Shown: positions 25,068-32,602 of the stretch, piece after piece
Numbering within the stretch: position 1 is the first letter of the stretch
Layout: the number at the start of each line of letters is the position of its first letter
Source of the DNA: Chloroflexota bacterium
GTDB lineage: Bacteria > Chloroflexota > Dehalococcoidia > Lucifugimonadales > UBA826
DNA: 41,670 nt
Direction: 5' to 3'
Assembly (NCBI GenBank): GCA_003228105.1
Contig: QGNN01000012.1
Span: 1-41,670, forward strand
The notes under the pieces: model-generated
Told to the model about the DNA's origin: nothing
Databases searched by the model: none
Seen by the model: only the letters and a program-made list of their open reading frames with translations
Position numbers and translations under genes: made by a program

Positions 25068-25574
25068 TTACGAACGTCCTGATTCTATTATTATTATTTC
25101 TGCATCCGTCACACCGTTGTCAATCGTAATAACAGCCATAGTTGCGTCCACCATAAACGATTTATATCCTTGGCCAGGATTTACAAACAATGTGCCGTCA
25201 ACATTTTGTATTAGAGGCTCATGAGTGTGCCCAAATAAAATCACATCTAAGTGCTCCTCAAAATCCTTAAATAGCTCCGAAGGTGGAAATTCAGACCCTC
25301 CCCAAGCAGGATGAGTGATTCCTATCTTTGTTTTATCAACCTCTATAATCTGGGTGTATGGGAGGCTTTCCCTCAAATCTACGGGATCAGAGTTTCCATG
25401 TACTATTAGCCCTTTCTTTGCTGATTCCAAAAATCCTTCCACCACTGGTTGGCGGACTATATCTCCACAATGAATCGCTATGTCACATTCAGCCACTAAA
25501 GCACGCATATCTGGGTGAACCTCTTCCCATTCATAACAATGCGTGTCTGATATGACCGCTATTTTAATAGGCAT
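25068..25574 (-). CDS. YfcE/MJ0936-type metallophosphodiesterase
   Basis: A calcineurin-like phosphoesterase of 168 residues. Metal-site motifs appear in order: ISDTHCY, HCGDIV, VHGNSD, GITHPAWGG and LFGHTHEP. Small enzymes of this type cleave phosphodiester bonds in model substrates; the natural substrate is unknown. It is the last gene of the minus-strand NYN-coaX-coaBC unit, 23 bases after coaBC. Confidence 0.9.
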   Translation of the reverse strand: MPIKIAVISDTHCYEWEEVHPDMRALVAECDIAIHCGDIVRQPVVEGFLESAKKGLIVHGNSDPVDLRESLPYTQIIEVDKTKIGITHPAWGGSEFPPSELFKDFEEHLDVILFGHTHEPLIQNVDGTLFVNPGQGYKSFMVDATMAVITIDNGVTDAEIIIIESGRS

Positions 25575-25597
25575 GTTTTATCATCTCGTGGATTCGC

Positions 25598-26794
25598 CTA
25601 AAAGCCTGACTTCACCCTGTCCAATATGGAATGGGCTACATCATACTTAGACATTAACGGGAGAGATTCGATGTTCCCGTTTGCATGGATTATGGTTACT
25701 TTATTGGTGTCTACTGAGAACCCGCTGTCCTTTTCAGTAATGTCGTTTGCAACAATAAAGTCTAGGTTTTTAGATTGAACTTTTGACCTCCCGTTTTCTA
25801 TGAGATTTTCACTCTCGGCGGCGAAGCCAACTTTAATGAGATTGTCAGATTTTATACCACCAATAATGTCAGGGTTTTTTACCAGTTTTAATGACCAAGT
25901 ATCAGAAGTGCTTTTTTTTGCTTTGGAATCTAATTGCTTCAAAGGTCTCCAATCAGCGACGGCCGCCGCCATTATCAGAGCGTCGGCTCCATCACACTCG
26001 ATTTCGACCGTTTTTTTCATTTCCTCTGCGCTTTGAATGTTAGTGACTAAAATCCCCACAGGTTTTGGTAAAGCGTTAGGAGCTGCAACTAGGCTAACTA
26101 TAGCACCCCGATCTCTCGCTGCCTCTGCAATTGCATAGCCCATTTTTCCTGACGAACGGTTGGTGATATTCCTTACTGGGTCTATGGCTTCCTCAGTCCC
26201 TCCAGCACTTACGACAATCTTTTTACCTGACAAGTCTCCATCTTTGCCTAATATCATATTCGCTGAACTAATTATGTCAGAGGGTTCAACCATCCTTCCC
26301 TTTCCAATAAGGCCTGAAGCAAGCCTTCCATCGGCTGGGCCTGCGATAAAAAATCCTCTGGTTATAAGTGTGGTTACATTTGTTTGGGTAGCTGGGTTAT
26401 CAAACATGTTGGCATCCATTGCAGGGGCCATAATGATTGGAGCCTTAGTTGCTAGAATCGTGGTGGTCAGAACATCATCAGAAATACCATTGGCAATTTT
26501 GGCTATTGTGTTGGCTGTTGCAGGGGCAACTATTATGACATCAGCGGTTTCTGCTAGTGCCACATGGTTTATAGAGAGGTCAGATTCAGGTGAGTATAGA
26601 TTGGTGAATACCGGTCTGTGGGTTATGCTTCTGAAAGTCAATTCTGATACGAACTGGGTTGCGGCACTTGTCAGTATCACGTCCACAAATGCGCCGTTTT
26701 GAACGAGTTTGCTCGCGAGGTCCGCCGCTTTATAACACGCTATACTACCCGTTACTCCTAATACGATTTTTTTGTTGTTAAGAGGAGATGCCAT
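25598..26794 (-). CDS. coaBC: Bifunctional phosphopantothenoylcysteine decarboxylase/synthetase
   Basis: Makes 4'-phosphopantetheine from phosphopantothenate and cysteine. The N-terminal CoaC flavoprotein domain (about 1-185) has GVTGSIACYKAA, the catalytic His in SINHVALAE, APATANT, APAMDANM and ASGLIGKGRM. In the last motif Ser stands where E. coli Dfp has an essential Cys. The C-terminal CoaB domain has DPVRNITNRSSGKMG, MAAAVADWRP and LVKNPDI. The 398 residues are a complete two-domain enzyme. coaX lies ten bases upstream, so two CoA steps are coupled. Confidence 0.97.
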   Translation of the reverse strand: MASPLNNKKIVLGVTGSIACYKAADLASKLVQNGAFVDVILTSAATQFVSELTFRSITHRPVFTNLYSPESDLSINHVALAETADVIIVAPATANTIAKIANGISDDVLTTTILATKAPIIMAPAMDANMFDNPATQTNVTTLITRGFFIAGPADGRLASGLIGKGRMVEPSDIISSANMILGKDGDLSGKKIVVSAGGTEEAIDPVRNITNRSSGKMGYAIAEAARDRGAIVSLVAAPNALPKPVGILVTNIQSAEEMKKTVEIECDGADALIMAAAVADWRPLKQLDSKAKKSTSDTWSLKLVKNPDIIGGIKSDNLIKVGFAAESENLIENGRSKVQSKNLDFIVANDITEKDSGFSVDTNKVTIIHANGNIESLPLMSKYDVAHSILDRVKSGF

Positions 26795-26804
26795 TTCGCT
26801 ACCT

Positions 26805-27572
26805 TTAGTTAATGTTAAGAGAATGAACTATGCGCAAACCTTTAAGGGTGAGATCAGGATCTATGTAATCGAATTCACCTACTTGGTCTTTTACTATGAT
26901 TGCTTGACCTCCTGTAGCAATTACAGTTGCATCAGTACCAATTTCTTTTTTAAATCTGGCTATCATACCTTTTATAAGTTCTGAATAACCAAACACAAGC
27001 CCAGATTGTATCGAATGGGTCGTATTCTTTCCGATTGCTTGATCTGGGGCATTTAGTTCCACTCTTCTAAGTTGAGAAGTAGCCCTATAAAGAGAATCGG
27101 CAGAAACCATCATTCCTGGAGCTATCGCGCCTCCGAGATACTCTGCTCGTTCGTTGACTGCATCAAAAACTGTGGCGGTGCCCAAATCAACTATGATGCA
27201 TGGTCCACCATACATATGGTGCGCCGCGGCTGCATCGACTATTCGATCGGTACCCACATCTCTAGGACTATCATAAAGGACCTTTATTCCGGTTTTGGTT
27301 CCCGCTACGACTGTCAATGGATTAACATCCAGATACATTCTACACAGGGATTCGAAAGTAGGTGTCAGAGGAGGCACGACGCTGCATATGGCTGCTGCCT
27401 CAATTTGAGCAACTTCTATATTGTTATATGACATAACTTGCTTTAGCAATAAACCATATTCGTCCGAGGTCCTTTGCGAGTCAGTTGAGAATCTCCATGT
27501 AGAGACAAGTTCAGATTCCCGAAATAGGCCTATCGTTACGTTGGTATTACCAATATCAATAGCAATTAGCAT
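26805..27572 (-). CDS. coaX: Type III pantothenate kinase
   Basis: Phosphorylates pantothenate, the first committed CoA step; type III kinases are insensitive to CoA feedback. The 255-residue ASKHA-fold protein has MLIAIDIGNTNVTIGLF (phosphate 1), GTDRIVDAAAAH, IIVDLGTATVFD (phosphate 2), GGAIAPGM and ATGGQA (adenosine) motifs. ATG 27572 is 19 bases after the NYN gene and ten bases before coaBC. Confidence 0.96.
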   Translation of the reverse strand: MLIAIDIGNTNVTIGLFRESELVSTWRFSTDSQRTSDEYGLLLKQVMSYNNIEVAQIEAAAICSVVPPLTPTFESLCRMYLDVNPLTVVAGTKTGIKVLYDSPRDVGTDRIVDAAAAHHMYGGPCIIVDLGTATVFDAVNERAEYLGGAIAPGMMVSADSLYRATSQLRRVELNAPDQAIGKNTTHSIQSGLVFGYSELIKGMIARFKKEIGTDATVIATGGQAIIVKDQVGEFDYIDPDLTLKGLRIVHSLNIN

Positions 27573-27591
27573 GGTGTCAGCATGGTCCCCG

Positions 27592-28686
27592 TTATTTTTT
27601 GCGGGTCACGTAATTTTTGTTTCTAGCCCAGTTGGACTTTAAGAGGTTACTTGCCTCAAGTAATTTATCAATAGTCGGGTACAGAGAATCCCTCAGTCTT
27701 TGAAAGCCCAAAACTTTTGCTGCTTGAGTGGCCGCAGATTGGCCCGACAATTGGTCTTTTTCTTTACTTTTCCAAGCTGTATCAACTTCTGATTCCCAGC
27801 CTACCGGCAATTGATTAGAATCCTGATCCGACACCTCTGGTTGAAAACTAATAATTCTGGGACTCACTGAAGGTATTCGAGGATGGTTGGAATTTTCATG
27901 GTTGTCTGCAGGTTGTGGCTCATTAGCTCGTATAGAGACAGTGAAATCGGTGCCTTCACGAAAAGTGACTTCTATTTCATCTCTTGAGGCTAAGAAATCT
28001 CGAAATGATCTAAAGCCGAGTTCTTTATAGTCAAACCCTGGGTCTATGCGAGTCATAGTTTGGGCCAATTTCGTACCTAATGAGTTGCCGTCGTTTTCTG
28101 CTGAGGCTTCCACAGCCTTCATCAACAATTGACTCACAGATTTCTCATTATCTAATCCATCCAGTACAGGAGCGACTGGCTTTCGGTCTTGATATGACGC
28201 GGGTTTTCTGTAATTATTTTTTGTTTGGGGTGATGATTTTTGAGCCACGGCGGGGGCAGATTGAAGATCCAAAAATATGTACCTGTCGCATGATTTCACC
28301 ATGGTGGTTGATGTTACAGCTTTTCTACCTGCACCTATTACACCTTTGCCAGCACCCCGCAAATGAGTAACCAAAGGCACGAAGTCACTATCTGAGGACA
28401 CAATGACAAAAGAATCGACTTGCCCACTATGAAGAATCTCTACGGCATCGATGGTAAGTTTTATGTCGCAGGAGTTCTTGCCCGATTTCACTGATCTGTA
28501 GTTATGTATAGCCTCTATCCCTAGTTCAATCAATCTTTCTTGACCTTTTCTCTGTGATGACCAATCGGCGTAGGCACGTTTTATGATGATGCGCCCCATA
28601 CCAGATACTTGTTCAACCAAATATTGAAGAGAATCAACTCCTACGTTTTCGTAATCTACTAATAATGCAATGTTTGAATCAGTCAA
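27592..28686 (-). CDS. NYN-domain (LabA/DUF88) protein with a LOTUS/OST-HTH-like domain
   Basis: NYN domains are PIN-like metal-dependent RNases. Residues 1-145 show the acidic set D11 (LLVDYENVG), D74 (SCDIKLTIDA) and D99/D101 (VSSDSDFVPL), so catalysis is plausible. Residues about 183-255 (VSQLLMKAV ... YKELGFRSFRDFLASR) fit a LOTUS/OST-HTH RNA-binding domain. A third region (about 315-364, AAKVLGFQRLRDSLYPTI) looks like a related helical unit, ending in a basic tail. A Pro/Gln-rich linker joins the parts. The start is TTG 28686 with AGGA upstream. It leads the coaX-coaBC-phosphodiesterase unit; its target is unknown. Confidence 0.8.
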   Translation of the reverse strand: MTDSNIALLVDYENVGVDSLQYLVEQVSGMGRIIIKRAYADWSSQRKGQERLIELGIEAIHNYRSVKSGKNSCDIKLTIDAVEILHSGQVDSFVIVSSDSDFVPLVTHLRGAGKGVIGAGRKAVTSTTMVKSCDRYIFLDLQSAPAVAQKSSPQTKNNYRKPASYQDRKPVAPVLDGLDNEKSVSQLLMKAVEASAENDGNSLGTKLAQTMTRIDPGFDYKELGFRSFRDFLASRDEIEVTFREGTDFTVSIRANEPQPADNHENSNHPRIPSVSPRIISFQPEVSDQDSNQLPVGWESEVDTAWKSKEKDQLSGQSAATQAAKVLGFQRLRDSLYPTIDKLLEASNLLKSNWARNKNYVTRKK

Positions 28687-28736
28687 TGGAATCCTGCCGC
28701 TCGGCTAAGTGTAAGAAAAGTTAAAAAGCGTCCCCA

Positions 28737-28745
28737 ATTGTACCA
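28737..28745 (-). promoter_or_regulatory. Extended -10 promoter for the NYN-coaX-coaBC unit
   Basis: The minus strand reads TGGTACAAT (28745 to 28737), an extended -10 about 50 bases before the NYN start. No good -35 is seen, which extended -10 promoters can tolerate. Confidence 0.4.
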
Positions 28746-28812
28746 TCCGGCGATACTCTTATTTTTTGTTAAGCCATAATTTAAACGCTATGTTTATGTA
28801 TATTGGCGTTAG

Positions 28813-28841
28813 TTGATGCCTAAATTGCGTGATGCTATAAT
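28813..28841 (+). promoter_or_regulatory. Strong sigma-70 promoter of the moeB leader RNA
   Basis: TTGATG (28813-28818), a 17-base spacer and a perfect TATAAT (28836-28841). Transcription should begin near 28848, about 177 bases before moeB. This is one of the two best promoters in the window and lies inside a 338-base gene-free gap. Confidence 0.72.
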
Positions 28842-28847
28842 TCTGAA

Positions 28848-28993
28848 AATGATGAATTTGACGTACAAAAAGGTGTTTAAAATAACCTGTTCCTGTAGGA
28901 ACTAGATTTAGGGCTGTCAACGCTGTAAAACTAGGCCGCAGGTGTACATAGAGCCCCGCCCAAAGCTTTTAAGCGCAGGTAGCGGGGTTTTTT
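28848..28993 (+). ncRNA. Unassigned structured leader or small RNA with terminator
   Basis: Between the promoter and moeB the transcript can form a closed three-way fold. ACCTG (28885-28889) can pair with CAGGT (28939-28943). They enclose hairpin GTTCC/GGAAC (28889-28902, TGTA loop) and an arm CTAGaTTTA/TAAAaCTAG (28902-28910 with 28926-28934). A terminator follows: CCCCGC (28954-28959) with GCGGGG (28982-28987), then six T. A second CAGGT (28976-28980) in the terminator loop could compete for the same ACCTG. I find no TPP, cobalamin, SAM, purine, fluoride, T-box, 6S or SRP signature. It may be a leader controlling moeB or a free small RNA. Confidence 0.5.
28954..28993 (+). terminator. Intrinsic terminator upstream of moeB
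   Basis: A 6-bp G/C stem CCCCGC/GCGGGG with a 22-base loop and a T6 tail lies 31 bases before the moeB start codon. Transcripts from the promoter at 28813 must pass it to reach moeB. Confidence 0.75.
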
Positions 28994-29024
28994 ATATTAA
29001 AAAGAAAGTTTACGGAGGATAGTT

Positions 29025-29855
29025 TTGGCTACAAAAACACCATCACTAGCATTGACCCCATATCAGGTCAATAGATACAGCAGGCATATCATAATGCCAC
29101 AAGTGGGAAGTGTTGGACAGAGGAAATTGATTGACGCAAAAGTACTCATGGTCGGTGCGGGTGGATTAGGATCTCCCATTTCAATATATCTAACGCTGGC
29201 TGGGGTTGGTACTGTCGGGTTGGTTGATTTCGATGATGTTGATGTCACTAACTTGCAGCGGCAGATACTTCATTTTAATGATGACATTGGTAGACCCAAA
29301 GTCGATTCGGCTGTTGAGACTCTTAAGGCCTATAACCCTGACACCAATGTGAATGTCCATGATGAACCTATTTCCTCGATAAACGCCATGGAAATAATGA
29401 AAGATTATGACATCATTGTGAATGGTGCCGATAACTTCCCTACTAGATATTTGGTTAACGATGCAGCCTATCTTTTGGGGAAACCTCTGGTTGACGGTAG
29501 TATTTTATTATTTGATGGACAGGCAACGACGTATTTACCTGGTAATGGCTGCTATCGATGCTTATTTCCCACGCCTCCCCCTCCTGGTGAAGTTCCTAGT
29601 TGTGCTGAAGCCGGGGTTTTGGGGATGCTTCCAGGCATGATAGGAACTATACAGGCCACTGAGGTGGTGAAATTAATTCTTGGAGTCGGCGACTCCTTAA
29701 GTGGCCGCCTTTTGCTTGTAGATGCCTTAAGTATGGAGTTCAGAACTGTAAAACTTAGGAGAAACCCAGATTGCCCGCTATGTGGAGACAATCCGACCGT
29801 TACAGAGTTGATTGACTACATAGCTTTTTGTGGTGGTGCCCCACTGACAGGATGA
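29025..29855 (+). CDS. moeB: MoeB/ThiF family adenylyltransferase
   Basis: An E1-like enzyme that adenylates the C-terminal Gly of a ubiquitin-fold sulfur carrier (MoaD for molybdopterin, ThiS for thiamine, or a similar carrier). The 276 residues show RYSRHIIMPQVG, nucleotide motif GAGGLGSP, DFDDVDVTNLQRQ and GADNFPTRYLVND. The possible catalytic Cys is in PSCAEAGVLG, and two zinc CxxC-type pairs are in YRCLFP and DCPLCG. It lacks a rhodanese domain. TTG 29025 follows GGAGG. No moaD, thiS or cysteine desulfurase lies beside it, so the partner is unknown. Confidence 0.9.
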   Translation: MATKTPSLALTPYQVNRYSRHIIMPQVGSVGQRKLIDAKVLMVGAGGLGSPISIYLTLAGVGTVGLVDFDDVDVTNLQRQILHFNDDIGRPKVDSAVETLKAYNPDTNVNVHDEPISSINAMEIMKDYDIIVNGADNFPTRYLVNDAAYLLGKPLVDGSILLFDGQATTYLPGNGCYRCLFPTPPPPGEVPSCAEAGVLGMLPGMIGTIQATEVVKLILGVGDSLSGRLLLVDALSMEFRTVKLRRNPDCPLCGDNPTVTELIDYIAFCGGAPLTG

Positions 29856-29887
29856 TTTCTGATTGGACAGGCTAGAGTATGTAATTA

Positions 29888-30061
29888 ATGACCGGGCCTT
29901 CCAATTTCTCTACGAAATTGAATGAAACAGGCGGTGGAGATGATATGGGTAGGTGGATTGCTACTGATGTACCGCCTTGGGCCATATATTCCGTTTACTG
30001 TTTACCAAGTGAGGGGATATTATATTCACACATATGCAGTGTTACCTTAAGACATCTTTAG
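29888..30061 (+). CDS. Doubtful 57-residue ORF in the moeB-pduO gap
   Basis: ATG 29888 opens a 57-codon frame ending at TAG 30061, the only sizeable frame in this 218-base gap. It has no Shine-Dalgarno and no recognised motif, and it overlaps a candidate promoter for the next gene. It is listed so the gap is accounted for and is more likely non-coding. Confidence 0.15.
   Translation: MTGPSNFSTKLNETGGGDDMGRWIATDVPPWAIYSVYCLPSEGILYSHICSVTLRHL
29994..30023 (+). promoter_or_regulatory. Candidate promoter for the pduO-his unit
   Basis: TTTACT (29994-29999), an 18-base spacer, then TATTAT (30018-30023), with the pduO start 50 bases on. Both boxes are one or two bases from consensus. Confidence 0.4.
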
Positions 30062-30073
30062 GAATTCGATATC

Positions 30074-30637
30074 GTGAAAATATATACCAGAGCAGGCGAT
30101 GAAGGAGAGACGGGGCTATTTTTTGGTGGCAGGGTTCCCAAAAATGACCTACGGTGTGAAGCTTACGGATCTATCGACCATGTTGTATCTGCTATGGGAG
30201 CAGCCCGGGCTTTTTGCAAGGATGAGAAAGTCAAGAGAATAATCATTGATATACAGAATCAGTTGTTCATAGTCGGAGCGGAACTGGCTACCCTTCCTGA
30301 GAACTACAACATTATGAAGGAATCATACAAAATTATCGTTCCCGAAATGGTAACTGAACTTGAGCAATTAATTGATGAGTTGGACGCAGAAGTAAAATTG
30401 CCGCCGAGTTTCATTTTACCTGGGGCTTCATCCGGTTCCGCGGTCTTAGATTTGGCTAGAACTACGTTGCGTGAGGCCGAAAGGAGAATCCTTGACCTGG
30501 AAGAATTGGGTCAGTTGGTGAATAAGCAGATACTACCTTATGTCAACAGGCTTTCAGACCTTCTATTTATGCTGGCAAGATATGAGGATAAGGATTTACC
30601 GCCTGAATTAATAACGGGCCAAAAAATAAATGAATGA
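30074..30637 (+). CDS. PduO-type cob(I)alamin adenosyltransferase
   Basis: Transfers the adenosyl group of ATP to cob(I)alamin to form coenzyme B12. The 187-residue protein has the ATP motif YTRAGDEGETGLF, the RTTLREAERR helix with its conserved Arg and Glu, and VNRLSDLLFMLARYE near the C-terminus, all diagnostic of this trimeric family. The start is GTG 30074 with AGGA ten bases away. Its end overlaps the hisH start by eight bases, so it is the first gene of the his unit. No B12 riboswitch is seen upstream. Confidence 0.95.
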   Translation: MKIYTRAGDEGETGLFFGGRVPKNDLRCEAYGSIDHVVSAMGAARAFCKDEKVKRIIIDIQNQLFIVGAELATLPENYNIMKESYKIIVPEMVTELEQLIDELDAEVKLPPSFILPGASSGSAVLDLARTTLREAERRILDLEELGQLVNKQILPYVNRLSDLLFMLARYEDKDLPPELITGQKINE

Positions 30638-31283
30638 ATCCAATTCGGCCAGGCCTAAAATCGCAGTTATTGATTACCAGGCAGGGAATTTAAGAAGCGT
30701 CGAAAAGGCATTGGTTCGAACTGGCGCTGATGCTTTAGTAACTTCAAATCCAAGTACTATTGAGTCTTGTGATGGAATCGTTTTTCCTGGGCAAGGCGCA
30801 TGCGATAGTTCCATGATTAATTTGAAGAATCGTTCTCTTGATAATTTGATATTACAATTGATTGCAGAGAAAAAGCCTTTCATGGGGGTTTGCTTGGGAT
30901 TGCAACTCCTTTTGCAAGCTTCAGAGGAAGGCAAAGAAAAATGTCTTGGCCTGATTGCAGGCACTGTAAAACGTTTTCCTGAAGGAAACAAAATCCCACA
31001 TATGGGATGGAACGAAGTAAATATAAAGTCGGATCATCCAGTATTAGCGGCTCTCCCAAATAATTCTTATTTTTATTTTGTCCACAGCTATTATGCAGAC
31101 CCTACTGATAAAAATATAATTGCTGCTACTACAAAATATGGTGTGGAGTTCTGTAGTGCCGTTGCATTTCAAAATGTAGTGGCTGTTCAATTCCATCCTG
31201 AAAAAAGCGGTGAAATCGGACTTAAAATATATAAAAATTTTGTTGAATTCACTAAAGAATCAATGAGTGGTTCGTTTCAATGA
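30630..31283 (+). CDS. hisH: Imidazole glycerol phosphate synthase, glutaminase subunit
   Basis: Feeds ammonia to HisF. The 217-residue class I amidotransferase has Cys88 in GVCLGLQ and His189/Glu191 in QFHPEKSG, and IAVIDYQAGNLRSVEKAL near the start. It overlaps pduO by eight bases and hisA by four (ATGA), so the chain is translationally coupled. The partner hisF is two genes downstream. Confidence 0.97.
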   Translation: MNESNSARPKIAVIDYQAGNLRSVEKALVRTGADALVTSNPSTIESCDGIVFPGQGACDSSMINLKNRSLDNLILQLIAEKKPFMGVCLGLQLLLQASEEGKEKCLGLIAGTVKRFPEGNKIPHMGWNEVNIKSDHPVLAALPNNSYFYFVHSYYADPTDKNIIAATTKYGVEFCSAVAFQNVVAVQFHPEKSGEIGLKIYKNFVEFTKESMSGSFQ

Positions 31284-32008
31284 AAGTGATACCTGCAATT
31301 GATATTCGGGCAGGCCGTTGTGTTAGATTATTTCAAGGGGACTACTCTCAAGAGACAGTTTTTGCTGATGAACCCTTGGAAATGGCTATCCAATGGATAC
31401 AACAGGGGGCTGAATATTTACATGTTGTTGATTTAGACGGAGCACGTGAAGGCTCCGCGTCAAACATGGAAGTTATCTCAAAAATATGCTCAGAGTCTGA
31501 GGTGGGAATTCAAGTTGGGGGAGGTATTCGAGATTACGAGACTGCTGCACGATATATTGACATTGGAGTTTCACGAGTCATTATGGGAACCTCAGCTGTA
31601 GATAGAACCGGCGAACTAGAGCGGATACTAAATGCGTTAGGCGACGAATCTTTGATAGTCAGTGTAGATTCCAGGAACGGGTTGGTTGCGTTGGATGGTT
31701 GGACCAGAGATAGTCAATTGACAGTAGAGGATGTGATAGGAGATATGGAATCAATTGGTGTTAAGAGGTGTATGTATACCGACATATTAAAGGATGGGAC
31801 TCTTAGTGAGCCGAATTATGAAGGAGTTAAGGATGTTTTAGCATTCACGAAAATGAAAATAATAGCGGCGGGAGGTATAGCTAACCTTCATCATCTTAAA
31901 CAGATGGCGTTATCAGGTGTAGAAGCATCTATAGTTGGTCGAGCCTTGTACACTGGAGATATCAAATTGCCAGAGGCAATTGATGAGTTAAAATATTTTG
32001 ATAGATAG
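31280..32008 (+). CDS. hisA: ProFAR isomerase (HisA)
   Basis: Isomerises ProFAR to PRFAR. The 242-residue (beta/alpha)8 barrel has VIPAIDIRAGRCVRLFQGDY (catalytic Asp8-type residue), LHVVDLDGA, VGGGIRDYE, and the second catalytic Asp in YTDILKDGT. There is no sign of the dual-function PriA type beyond normal barrel motifs, and a separate trpF is present. It starts inside the hisH stop. Confidence 0.97.
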   Translation: MKVIPAIDIRAGRCVRLFQGDYSQETVFADEPLEMAIQWIQQGAEYLHVVDLDGAREGSASNMEVISKICSESEVGIQVGGGIRDYETAARYIDIGVSRVIMGTSAVDRTGELERILNALGDESLIVSVDSRNGLVALDGWTRDSQLTVEDVIGDMESIGVKRCMYTDILKDGTLSEPNYEGVKDVLAFTKMKIIAAGGIANLHHLKQMALSGVEASIVGRALYTGDIKLPEAIDELKYFDR

Positions 32009-32031
32009 AAAAAAAATAATTGGTGCAATAT

Positions 32032-32586
32032 ATGCAGACAAAATTAAATAACGACTCTCTTATAGCAGCGAAAAAACTTGATATATACCAAATTATTTCG
32101 CTTCTTCCAGCTATGCCTTACCATGAAATTGCGGATATAGGTTGTGCTGAGGGGGCACTTTCAGTTCCTCTGGGCAAACTGGTTTATAGGGGAAATGTTG
32201 TATCATTGGACCCCGTTAAGAAAAACCTTATAACTACACGGCGTGAGTTAAAAAAAGCCAGATTGACAAATGTGAAGGTGACTCTTATACCGGATGAGCC
32301 TACCTTACCCCTTAAAGATGAAACCTTGGATGGTGCAATGTCAGCATTTCCCTTCCAGTTTTTTAAGAAGCCCGAACAAACTTTAAAAGAGGCTAATAGG
32401 TGTGTGAAGAAAGGTGGTTGGCTGGCAGTTATAGAATGGCAGTCAGAATTTCTCGAATACGGGCCGGTAAGCAAGAACCGGGTGCAACCAGCTGCGCTGA
32501 GAGAGAAAATAGAAAAAGCAGGGTTCAAATTCTACATTAGACACAATCTGTCAGATATGGCTTATATGCTGATTTTTTCCAAATAA
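32032..32586 (+). CDS. Class I SAM-dependent methyltransferase, substrate unknown
   Basis: A 184-residue Rossmann methyltransferase resembling the UbiE/Methyltransf_11 type. Motif I is ADIGCAEGALSVPLG, the acidic end of strand 2 is VSLDPVKKN, and motif IV/post-I is LDGAMSAFPFQFF with the late GGWLAVIEW strand. ATG 32032 is used; the TTG at 32020 extends it by four codons, and neither has a clear Shine-Dalgarno. It interrupts the his genes between hisA and hisF. No histidine-pathway methylation is known, so it is probably a passenger. Confidence 0.82.
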   Translation: MQTKLNNDSLIAAKKLDIYQIISLLPAMPYHEIADIGCAEGALSVPLGKLVYRGNVVSLDPVKKNLITTRRELKKARLTNVKVTLIPDEPTLPLKDETLDGAMSAFPFQFFKKPEQTLKEANRCVKKGGWLAVIEWQSEFLEYGPVSKNRVQPAALREKIEKAGFKFYIRHNLSDMAYMLIFSK

Positions 32587-32602
32587 TCGATAGGTCAATT
32601 AG

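Noticed and set aside
17509-28982. A 13-base identity (TAAGCGCAGGTAG) shared by the Trp T-box (17509-17521) and the moeB leader terminator (28970-28982), suggesting a second T-box.
   Set aside because: The moeB leader has no AGGGTGG T-box sequence and no stem I motifs, and several 13-base matches are expected by chance in a window this long.
28848-28993. 6S RNA, SRP RNA, TPP or cobalamin riboswitch as identity of the moeB leader.
   Set aside because: The expected conserved pieces (SRP apical GGAAG loop, TPP CTGAGA, B12 box, long 6S rod with central bubble) are not seen.
29888-30061. Small protein of 57 residues between moeB and pduO.
   Set aside because: No ribosome-binding site or known motif, and it overlaps a likely promoter; kept only as a low-confidence entry.
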